Origin: Naegleria lovaniensis
Lineage: Eukaryota; Heterolobosea; Eutetramitea; Acrasida; Naegleriidae
Direction: 5' to 3'
Length of the DNA stretch: 21,844 nt
Assembly (NCBI RefSeq): GCF_003324165.1
Contig: NW_025407909.1
Coordinates: 1 to 21,844 of the forward strand
Shown here in pieces: positions 8,496 through 18,208 of the stretch; position 1 is the stretch's first letter, and every line of letters starts with the position of its first letter. The position numbers and the translations under genes were made by a program. The notes below the pieces were generated by a model that was given only the letters and a program-made list of their open reading frames with translations, was not told the origin of the DNA and ran no database searches.

Positions 8496-9055
8496 TTCGC
8501 AACGATTTGAGTGTACCTTGTCTGTGTAATAATTTGGACTGGCCATCGTTTGTGCGCTTCAAAACCCTTAAGATGGCTAGAAATGCGTTTGCGCTTTGAT
8601 TGTTTCTAACAGGCATTTGACACATGTGCGCACTATTGACATAACTTGAACAAATCGGTCCAAGAACCAACAACGCCAAACATTCAAATAGCACAAATCT
8701 AACCCACCAACAGTCGTTCGGTGTCTTGTTTTGATCCATGACCACACAATGATGGTCTGGACACACCTAACAAACATCACAACTTGTTGATTGATAGCTA
8801 AACACAATTGCGCACCGTCATCTTGTGGATTTTAGAAGAAAAAAACACAATACTTGCATTGCTTGACCTCTCAAAAAAAAGTGTCGTATTGTTGACCAAC
8901 AGATCCTTTCCATTGACAAGTGGCACTTCCTTTTCGCCAGTAGTACGCAATCGAGAAACTCACTCCTATTAATACCTGCATAGTCCTCTTCACTCAACTA
9001 CTATAGTCCTCATCGCTCTTGGCCAGCAGCAGATAGCCAGCCATACCATTCCAAG

Positions 9056-9080
9056 AATTGTCAAAGAAAAATTGACAATT
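9056..9080. promoter_or_regulatory. Inverted repeat AATTGTCAA / TTGACAATT
   Basis: Perfect 9-bp arms at 9056-9064 and 9072-9080 with a 7-nt A-rich spacer. It lies 220-245 bp upstream of the Zn2Cys6 start codon. It could be a binding site for a dimeric factor or an RNA hairpin in the leader. Confidence 0.6.
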
Positions 9081-9132
9081 ACATTCACCCGTCCCACCAC
9101 TCTCCCGTCCTCTTGACCACACAGCCTTTGTA

Positions 9133-9154
9133 TTCACAAGTGCGCACTTGTGAA
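9133..9154. promoter_or_regulatory. Perfect 22-bp palindrome upstream of the regulator
   Basis: The half-site TTCACAAGTGC is followed directly by its exact reverse complement, with no spacer. It contains CAAGTG/CACTTG, an E-box-type CANNTG core, twice. It lies about 150-170 bp upstream of the start codon at 9301. A dimeric transcription-factor site is plausible, but the factor is unknown. Confidence 0.7.
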
Positions 9155-9238
9155 ATTTCAACACGTGCCAATAGTACCGCAACTATCATCATCATTAACA
9201 TTACTACTCTGGGCGTTCTATCCCTAGTAATCATATTG

Positions 9239-9269
9239 ATTGACGTAATAATTTCCATACTACGTCAAT
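9239..9269. promoter_or_regulatory. Inverted repeat ATTGACGTA / TACGTCAAT
   Basis: Perfect 9-bp arms at 9239-9247 and 9261-9269, 13-nt spacer, ending 31 bp before the start codon at 9301. Each arm contains TGACGT, the core half-site of CREB/ATF-type bZIP factors. It could act as DNA operator or as a hairpin in the 5' leader. Confidence 0.65.
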
Positions 9270-9300
9270 TCCAATTTAACAATTGCCTAAAACAAGATTA

Positions 9301-11684
9301 ATGATAACGTTGAAAGATTCAACAACGCCATCCACATCAGCTCCTGTTGCCGTAGTTGTTAATAATTGTGTTTACACACCATCACACTATCAATTTCTTG
9401 CTCAATTCAAAGAAGAAAGCAGCTATTCCCCAGTGTCATTTCTTCCTAATCCTTGCGCCATGCTTCCATCGAATCAAGATGCAACTGTGACTTCAACAAC
9501 GGCATCCCGAGAAGATTTTGGCGAATACCAACCTTCGTTGCATATTCCTTATTCATTTATGGCACCAATGTCCTCATCAGGAGAAAATGCCACCATCGAT
9601 ATCGAATCAGAGATAGTCACAACAAACCAACCATCTACCTCCATGAACAATAACCACCATCTATATATTGACAACAACCAACCTAATTTTGAAGAGACAA
9701 ACATCTTTCATGATTTTACATCTACAACAACAACAACAACGCTACGAAATCGACAACAAAATCATGTGGACATGCAATCACCTCAATCATTCCATCATTC
9801 TGACATTAATCGCGTAGCGACAAACACATTTCAAAAAGTGCCTCCACAACCACCGGATCAACAACAGCAGCAACAACCACCACCACAAACCATGGACTTG
9901 TCTAACTTGTCCATCTTGTATCCCTTATCTGGTGTGGATGGTCTTCTTCCTGTTGATCATGATCATGTGGATCATTTGATTTCCTTTTTAAAGGGAGATG
10001 GGTTCAATCCAAACAACACCATGGATGGTCGTATGACCAACAACAACAACATGGAATTACTTGTTCAAGCAAACATGAGCAGCACGAATGATCATTCTAA
10101 AATGTCGTTCAAGAACATGTTGGTTGGCGGTCATGAAGCTACTACATGTAACATCGACACGACATCATCCTACATGCATGATACATGCATCAACAATGAG
10201 CAGCAACAACAACAACCAACTCCGCTCGTGCAGGATAACAACAATGCGTTTACGCCTCATTTTGCTTTCAGGAAACGAAAGAACACGAAACGAAAAAGCA
10301 TCTCATCTTCACCATCATCCTCTACTTCGAACTCTTTGGATGAGGATCCACAACATGTGCAGCATGCCGATCTCATTCTTGACGATGAGGATATTTCCAA
10401 TGACCAATTCGCTTCTGATCTGCAAGATCAAGACGACCATTCTCATTCTCCAACAAGTATTCGCAACAAATCATCAACAGGCAGTACTCACAACACGATT
10501 GGAGCTAAAGCTTATCCAAATGGGAGAAAACGAGCGAGCAAAGCATGTTTGGAATGTCAAAAAAGACACACCCGATGTGGATTTGAAAGACCATGCGATC
10601 GGTGTACCAAGCTGGGATTGAATTGTGTGGAAGTAGTTTCCACAAAGAAGAGAGGAAGATCCACGGCCAACATGAACAACAAGAACAAGTTGAGTGAGGA
10701 AACATTGGATCTTGCTCCATCTCGAAAAAAGGAAAAGACATCTTCCAGAGCACCAAATCAAACTGCTTCACCAAGTTCAAATGAAAGTAATATTGAGAAT
10801 GTTAACAATGCTAGTGGTAGTAGCATCATTGAGAAGCAATCCGAATCGAGCAATCCAAATGAAGCATCTTCATCTAGTATTCCAAATGGGTCAGAGCAAC
10901 TTCTTCTCAAACCAATTCAAAATCTTCAAGCTCTTCATCATTGACAGGAATTCATCAAGCTGAAACCATGAATACCACCACGACGACAGCCTCAAGAACT
11001 ACCTCTCCAACGACTGCTCAAGCACATTCCATGCCACAACCTCATCATCAAAAGCCTCCTCAACAACAACAACAACACAAATTACTTCCTCGGGTATCAT
11101 CCTCTTCGTCCTTTGGAACGCTGCTGCACCCAATTCCTTCCAATGTATCCTCTATTTCTTCATCATCGACCACCTCCTCTCATTCCCCAATTAATTATTT
11201 GAACAACAATGCATCAGTAACAGCAGCATCGAGCTATGCTTCTCAACAGCCATATTCCAGCAATGCTCTGACTCAACTTCAATTTCCAACTCTTCCTTCA
11301 GCAAGTTATGAACAAACAGGATTCATCATGACTGGACCGAATTTCCCCAATATTAGGTGTGTGAGCGAAGGCTTATTGAGTCGATTGGGCTATCAAACGA
11401 GTTCTCAACTGACATCTCTCACTCAAATTTTCAGTTTGGATTTTGTCAATTCCGAACTCATTCAACTCCATCAAGATATTAAGGCTAGAGCCACAATTCT
11501 TCAACAAGTGCAAGGAGGTGCTGATTTACTCCGGCAAGGTCATTTGAGAATTCAAAAAGAAGGCATAACCAATGTGAGAACGATTATGGGAATGGAGCAA
11601 TTGAAATTTAAAATGTTCCACTCGTTCCGAGAGGATCAACCAGCCTCGTTGGAAGCAGTCTATGTATTTTTGTTTTGGCATTAA
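9301..11684 (+). CDS. Zn2Cys6 transcription factor with PAS-like C-terminus (one apparent frame break)
   Basis: Probable sequence-specific nuclear regulator. Start ATG 9301. About 330 residues of N/Q/S/T-rich low complexity (with Q and T runs) come first. A basic cluster FRKRKNTKRKS follows, then the binuclear cluster at residues ~416-442: CLECQKRHTRCGFERPCDRC plus TKLGLNC, matching CX2CX6CX5CX2CX6C exactly, then KKRGR. The frame ends at TGA 10942-10944. The sequence continues in a neighbouring frame (LTGIHQAETMNTTTT) to TAA 11682-11684. One base missing between about 10878 and 10941 would connect them. The C-terminal part has more Q/S-rich sequence and a PAS-like stretch (IRCVSEGLLSRLGYQTSSQL ... 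KMFHSFRED). Zinc cluster plus PAS recalls fungal ERT1/AcuK-type regulators; orthology is not claimed. Next gene starts 74 bp downstream. Confidence 0.8.
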
Positions 11685-11758
11685 TATGGGCCATAAAAGT
11701 AATTTTGTAAAACAACAATTGCAAAGTTCGAGCCTTTCGAGTTTTAGTTGGAAAAAAA

Positions 11759-14700
11759 ATGTATCGAAGGAACAAACAAGCTAAAAAATATGTTCCACCA
11801 AAGGAGATGACTCCATTGACCGACCAAGCTGGTGTCGATGCTTTGGAATTGTTTTTATTGGATCGGCAACAACAATCATTGTCGGGTACGAGTTCAACAA
11901 CACTTTCCAATGATGAAGTCCATGTGAATGATGATACCACAGCTACAAAAATTCCGAAACGAATGGAATCTTCCAATCATCATCATCATTGCAACAAGAA
12001 AAATATGAATGAATTTTTAGATCAAATCAAAGAAACTGAAGATGAACAGTTGATGAAACAAGTGATGGATAAATTTGAAAAATTAAAATGTGGTTATGAT
12101 GAAAGACCTGCTTCGCTTTCAAGCTCATTAAATTCTCAAATCGAGCAAGAGATTTTTGAAAAGAAGATGCTACTCAAGAAAAAGTTGCAGGATCGAGTTT
12201 TTCGTGTCAGTGTTGGAGGACAAGTGTTTCACATCCCTTCCAGCATTCTCTCATTTGGTATAGACTTGGAAAATTTTGAAGGAAGCGATCGAGATTTATT
12301 GACGACACTCTGTGAACAGGAATTGAATTCCATGGATCAAGGAGAAGAGGATAATCATTTCATCATTGAAAAGGAGAATGGATGTATCAAAATTCAAAGA
12401 GACCCTACTTATTTTCCATTCATCTTGGCATATTTGCGATTGAGAAGAGATTGGAAATATATCCAAGCACAAGTTCTTGGAAGTGATGAAAACACTTTGG
12501 AAAGAAGTAACATCACAACGGGAACAGACGACTCTAAGAATTTTCCTTTCTATTGCTTTCATGAGAACCCATTTTATGTTAGAGGAAGGAAATCTCGAAG
12601 AGAGTTAGAAGCTAGTTATGGTGCCTGCCAAATTGACCACGACTTGATGAAGAAATACTTTGTGAATGAGCACATTCTCAAGGCAACCATGTTTTCTTGC
12701 TCATCCATCAAGTTATTGAACTCGATCAGAGAAGAGGCAGAGTTTTATTGCATTCCCTCTCTGGCTTCTTATTTGGAAACGAAAATCAAATCATTATTCA
12801 ACCCATTCGATTTAAATTATCAGCGTGGAGGAACCGAGCAAGACTCACAACACATTTCGAGCTCTCAAGTCATTGCTACACCATCATCTGCATTCCCATT
12901 GCCTCCTAAAATGACCGAGCGGGTGGATACTGAGTACTTGGCGACACTATTGCCTCCTCGTGACAATGTTGACGCGGGTAGTAGACATCAAATTCTGCTT
13001 CAACAATTGTCACAAACTAGTATTCAGTTCAGCATGAACCAAAGCTCCATCTTGGTGCCAATGAGATCTCTTTTAAAATTTAAGCATTCCAAATTTCTCG
13101 TTCTTGCACTTTCTAATGCCATGAAACATATGAAAGAAGGAAACTCAGCCTCTCCACCTGTTGTGTCATTAATTGCCAATGTTGAAATTTTATACATGCT
13201 CAAGTTCATAAAATATGGAAGGCTAGATTTGGAAGAGTTGAATTGGGCACAGGAACATGACTCTCTCGTGAATGAAACTTGCAAAGAGTACAATTTACCA
13301 GAGTTTTTCCAATATATTCATCATTGCTACATTACGGACGATTATTTGAGAGAATTAATTGGAGAAACCAATTGGAAGATGCGTGAAGAAGAGGAGTCAT
13401 TACGAGAAGCGTTTGTCGTCCTCAGAGAAAATCCAAAATTTTTGGAAGAAAGCAAGAAGATATTGATTAATGTTTTTGACCAATTGGAAAGTTTTTCTCC
13501 TTCCCCAACTATTGATGCTCCTGAAAGCAGTCTCTTGTTTAATTTTGAGAATCCTTTCAATTGCTTTAATGGACGCCATAATGCTCTCTCGAGACCTGAA
13601 ATTGTCACTTGCAGAGAGGAGTTTATCTATAACTTTAATTTATTCACAAAAAATTTGCTAAATGGTTTAGATTATTCCAACGTATGTTTGGCAGGCGGTT
13701 CCGTGCTCTGTACCATGCTGAGAGCTCCTACAAACCAGAAAATTTGTGAGCACAAAGTTATGCCACATCGTGCCTTCAGTTATCGAGGTATGTATCATAC
13801 TATTCTGCATCTCAAAAAAACGTGACATTCCTGTCTTCAATTATACTTGTTGCCACAACTTTGAACATATGCTCAAGATTTGGAATTTGAAAAATTGGAT
13901 ACCAAAATCAAAAGCAGTCCTATGTATAAGGATGACAAACTTGACGATCCCAATGAAAACATGGCCTTTTACTATGAACGCTTTAATTCTAAATACAGTT
14001 ATAGAACTTCTGACGTAGACATGTTTTTGTATGGTCTCAACGAAGAACAAGCATTGGAGAAGATTAAGCACATCATTGAGGTCATTAAGAAAAACACTAA
14101 GGATGATCAGGTATTTCTCATTCGAAGTGGTCAATCTATCACTATAAGAACTTCGAACTCTATTCGTGCTTTCCAAATTATTTTGAGATTATATTCTTCA
14201 ATTGAAGAGGTTTTGTGTGGCTTTGATGTAGATTCGTGTTGTTTTGCGTTCGATGGAGTGAATGTGTTGACCACCCCAAGAGGTAGAAGATCCATAATTT
14301 ATCGTTATAACATGGTGGACACTTCACGACAATCCTATACCTATGAAAAAAGATTATACAAGTATGCATGTAGAGGTTTTCGAATTTATGTTCCAAATTA
14401 TAATAGAAATTATGTGAAAAGAGAAGGACTACTTCATCCCTTGCAAGAAAAATATTATTTGAAAGCTCAGAGAATTCCAAATCCATCTGCTGAAAATTGT
14501 AGAGGTCTTGCTTATTTATTATTGCAAGAGAGACGACATTATTCATCAATTTATTCAAACTTTGCATTTGCAAGTGCACTACACTTTCACAACAAGATGG
14601 ATCGCAAACTAAAAGATACAGAAAAAGACAAGGACCTATTCAAACATGATTGCGATTATTCTACAGGTAGAAGTTTTATTAATACGGCTCGTCTGGATGT

Positions 14701-15220
14701 ACATGGAATGGCTCTTCGATATCAAAAAATGGAACAATTATTTGTGAATGGAACACTACATCGTGAACAATTTCCAAATCCTTCCAGTTTTAACGCAGTT
14801 TATGGTGTGAATGATGTTACGAAAATTTTACAAAGAGTTGAACCCATGCCACTCCAATTTGTCACCATTAACCCAGGACGACAAGATAAAATAGGAAGCT
14901 TCCATCCACACAACAGAAACTTTTATGAGGATGCCTATTGTTGTTATCACACCATTCTCGAGAAGAAAATGAATGACAAAGAAGGGCAAGAAAAGGGTGA
15001 TTTTATTCTTGCACCACATTATTGGGTCAAAGATAAATACGATCATGTTTGGTATTGGGAGAGCGAATATGACCAAGATTCAGTGGAAGAGGATTATCAA
15101 AAGTTTTTATCCGAGGGTGGAACATCAACCAAATCGGATTGTGGCATTGATTTTATGAAATGGAGGAAATATGGTAAGGCTGACGTGAAACGTGATATCA
15201 TTTTCAAGTATGCGGTTTAA
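11759..15220 (+). CDS. BTB/T1-domain protein with nucleotidyltransferase-like region
   Basis: Two exons, 11759-13787 and 13878-15220, with a 90-nt intron (GTATGT...CTCAAG), give 1123 aa. Residues ~146-235 form a BTB/T1 (KCTD-type) domain: FRVSVGGQVFHIPSSIL ... IQRDPTYFPFILAYLRLRRD. The middle part (to ~600) includes a helical region with a second BTB-like flavour (SILVPMRSLLKFKHSKFLVL). From ~640 comes a conserved block: LAGGSVLCTML (GGS at 646-648), then TSDVDMFLYGLNEEQALEKI (D722, D724), then RAFQIILRLYSSIEEVLCGF and DVDSCCFAFDGVN. The GGS...DxD pattern resembles the nucleotidyltransferase fold. Similar blocks occur, from memory, in proteins of amoebae, fungi and some large DNA viruses. BTB may recruit a cullin ligase; catalytic activity is unproven. 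Confidence 0.8.
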
Positions 15221-15388
15221 GAGAGTTATTTGAAAAGAAATTCCAACCTTCACAAGCAACCCATTTCTGAAGACGTTATTTGTTAACCCACTCAAGCTTC
15301 GTTTGATCAATTAAAAAAAATCAATTATTAACAAGCACCGTTTCTGAAGACATAGAAAGTTAGATTTTAATCTTGATTAGTGATGATG
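15221..15388. other. Convergent 3' intergenic spacer (168 bp)
   Basis: Lies between the stop codons of two convergent genes, so it holds both 3' ends. TTTCTGAAGAC occurs twice (about 15266 and 15341). The region is A/T-rich with an A-run near 15312-15320. No gene seen. Confidence 0.55.
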
Positions 15389-17724
15389 TTATTTACATGA
15401 AGATACCTGTACATGATAATTTCTTGAACTCGAAGTTTCATCATTGTTCATGAATGGAGCAATTTTGGATTTGATAGAACCACCAAAACTAACACACGTT
15501 CCGTTTTGGCTCGTAACAACACCATAGTGTGCACTGGAGAGCGAACAGTTATAGGTGACACATGTGGAATTGTTGCTCACCAAAATACAACATGATCCTC
15601 CTTGCAAATCATTATCTACAAACGTTTCAGGGTCTGTAAAATCTTCAAAGGTAATTTCACACTCATCGAGAAAAAGACTTCCATTCTCGACATGAATGGC
15701 ACATGGAATTCGAAAGTCCTTATTGCTCGATTTTCCATTCGATGAGGTCTTTCCGTTCATGTATCTGTTTTTCATTTCAATTTGCTCATTGGACAACTCG
15801 GAAATAATTCGAAGTTTCAATTTTCTGAAACGAACATTTTCACTATTAATTCGAATCATGGGTTCACAGAATTTTGATGAATGCATTTCAATAATGCAAT
15901 TTTCAAAAATAGCTCCATGAATTTCTAAGGGTTGAGAAACGACCAATGTTTGACACTCGGTATAAATTCCAGGTAAAATATACAATTTGATTGGAACCAA
16001 TTCTGCTTGAAGAGAATTTTCAGTAGCCAAGAATGCAAACTTTTCACTGTAGGAACCTTTAAATGTGATCGATTCTCGTTTTTTCGACTTTTTCAAGAGT
16101 GCAACAACTTTTTCATCTTCCTTTCTTCTTTGAATTTCATCGAAAATGGTTTCGGAAATGATGGAAATGGGTTGAGCTTCAATATTGTCCATCGACTGAT
16201 GTCGAGACGAATCCGTTTCTGAATTGTTATTATTCGCAGAACTATTCTCAGAAATGATACTTTCCAAAGAGGGCAATAAACTACGAGCACTGTCAGCATT
16301 GAGTGAGGAACCGCCACTTTCGATCATGTCATCTGAAGCGGTCGAAGTGGCATCGTCAAAGTCAGAATGCCCAATTTTCACAAAATGTGACAACTCTCCC
16401 ATTACATTAAGGATTGATTCGAATAAGAATAACACCCATTCATCACAATCATCTTGAGTTTTGGCATAAATGGTATAGGTTCGAGAAGGTGTTCGAATTT
16501 CAAAGGCAAACCAAGTTTTTTGAAAATCATTGTCGAAAGGTTCTTCTGGAATGATAAATTGACCATTCGAAATGGATGATAGAGACCATCTCTTATCGAC
16601 AGTACTGCGTCGAAGCGAGCTTACTGATCTCGATCGATCTCGTGAAGTTCCCGACTCTTCAATTTCATGCAATAAATCTTCAGCGTTTTTAACTTTCTTC
16701 TTTTTCTTTGCTGGATTTTGTTTAAACTGAATGGTTGAATTGTAAAATGTGACAACTCCTTGAGCAATCATATTCTGCAGTTTTGCATCCAATTCGGAAA
16801 TATTGACCATGTCTTGTACATGGTTGGAATTACTACTTTGATTCGTGTCACTCTCCTTTTTAGGTTTATAATAATAAAGCATATCGTTTCGCAACACAAA
16901 AAATCGTTGTTTCCACGATGCTTTCAATTTTCCTCCTGATTTAATCATCCATCCCAATTTTTTCGATCCACCATGTTTCGAAAATGAGTTTTTGGAATTG
17001 GACTCTAAATTGTCTCCATTCGCTACTTGTGTGATAAATTGTGACCATTGTTGCACAATTTTCAAATCTGCATTCAATAACCAAAACGATCGAAAGGGTG
17101 TCTTGACCACGAGCAATACAACCACACGGTCTGAATTACCCCCCCTGCGCAATCAAGAGGGGTACTCAACTGTCACAGCGCAGCTGGCTCGCAAAAAATT
17201 TTTTAATTTCTTGGTGTAAGGAATTACTTCGCGCAACCTTTTCTCAAGAAATTTGTGAAGAGTGGTTGTATTGGAATAGTAATCAGATTGTCCATTTTCG
17301 GAAGGTGGTTTTTTTCCATTTTTGAGAGTGTCTTCAGGATTGCAAATTTCAACGGAGGAATCTTTCAAGATGATGGCACCTTTTGGTTCCTTATCTTGTT
17401 CAGAGGCATAGTAGTAGAGAGTATTTTCGAAAATGACAAAGAGACGTTTTTTCCATCTACATGTCAATTGTATTATGAATCACACCCAAAATGAGTAGTG
17501 CACAGAATTGTGTACAATTGGTCATATCATCATCATCATGTGTGTACACAGATTCCAAAGTGTGTGCCCCATGTATAGAATTGTCAATTCCGATCCAATT
17601 CGATCGGATCATCCAATTAAAAAAAATTCATATGATTTGAACAAGATGTTTAAAAAACGTACGACTTGATTCTTCCACCCTGTTTCCAAAACCATTCCTT
17701 TTTCAATTCAGAGTTTTGTGCAGT
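15389..17724 (-). CDS. Protein with two PH domains and a parallel beta-helix (5' end unresolved)
   Basis: Likely a membrane/phosphoinositide-associated cytosolic protein. Recognisable exons on -: 17724-17663, 17456-17238 and 17144-15389. Together they make an uninterrupted 2037-nt frame. PH 1: KEWFWKQGGRIKS joined to WKKRLFVIFENTLYYYASEQ ... TPFRSFWLLNADLKIVQQWS. PH 2: LGWMIKSGGKLKASWKQRFF ... TWFAFEIRTPSRTYTIYAKT then DDCDEWVLFLFESI. After a Ser/Asp-rich linker, the C-terminal ~240 residues show right-handed beta-helix repeats (LYILPGIYTECQTLVVSQPL; ENCIIEMHSS; GSLFLDECEITFED). The 206-nt intron uses GTACGT..TGTAG. The 93-nt intron 17237-17145 has a weak GTTGCG donor and ends at a seven-G run, so a frame error is the alternative. 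The first exon(s) and start codon, upstream of a pyrimidine-rich acceptor at 17725, were not found. Confidence 0.75.
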
Positions 17725-18208
17725 CTGAAGAGAAAAGAAGGAAATCTGAAAGTATTGTTTTTTTTGATGTCAAGTCCAAGAATTATACAAAATGATGATG
17801 ATGAAAACAAATGTTATTTTGAAAATGTAAGAAGGACTATTGGAATGATGGAATGAACTCAACAACCAACCTTTCGATGACGACCTGTTTTGCCCATGAA
17901 TAAGTTTTTTGGTTTTTTTTGAAGTGTTTGACAAGAGACAACTCGCCTGAAGAGATAAAAAAGGAACCTTTTTCATGGTTACATATGATGGCAAAGGTTC
18001 GGTATGATGGAAATTTCAATAAGGAAGTGAGGTTAATGTTTTTCTAATGCATTGTATAAATCATCATCTACAAGGAAGGATAATCAATTATTGTATATTC
18101 AAGGAAGAACCAATAATAGAGTCTTTGATCCTTATTCATTATTGGATGATCATGATCACCATTATGTAATTCTTTTTCAATTTTTGAAAAACCCAAACGA
18201 CTCCTGTC
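17725..18208. other. Divergent spacer with unresolved 5' exon(s) of the PH gene
   Basis: Just right of 17724 the minus strand reads a pyrimidine tract ending CTTCAG, a good acceptor, so at least one upstream exon should lie here. Minus-strand frames at about 17837-18019 and 17770-17994 hold charged peptides (for example KHFKKNQKTYSWAK), but no choice of donor and start is convincing. The right part, 18020-18208, is AT-rich and should carry the promoter of the GH65 gene. Confidence 0.45.

Larger units (their letters stand above)
8124..9300. other. Intergenic region between transposon and Zn2Cys6 gene (1.18 kb)
   Basis: No convincing gene except a doubtful small frame at 8265-8495. From about 8600 to the start codon at 9301 the sequence is rich in inverted repeats and in the pentamer TTGAC (ten occurrences on the two strands counted by eye). 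It probably forms the 5' regulatory region and leader of the regulator gene. Confidence 0.55.

Noticed and set aside
8380-8766. 128-codon minus-strand frame
   Set aside because: No ATG at its start, Cys/Trp-rich without motif, and it opposes inverted-repeat-rich spacer DNA.
10088-10621. 177-codon + frame inside the Zn2Cys6 gene
   Set aside because: It is an out-of-frame shadow of the true frame that carries the complete zinc cluster.
11685-11758. Possible fusion of the Zn2Cys6 gene with the BTB gene by splicing GTATTT...TTTTAG
   Set aside because: The joined frame is off by one at the BTB start and soon meets a stop; both genes look complete without it.
17131-17210. Possible tRNA or structured RNA on + near the C-run
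   Set aside because: A CCCCT...AGGGG hairpin and an AGCGCAGCTGGC stretch are suggestive, but no cloverleaf or T-arm consensus could be assembled.
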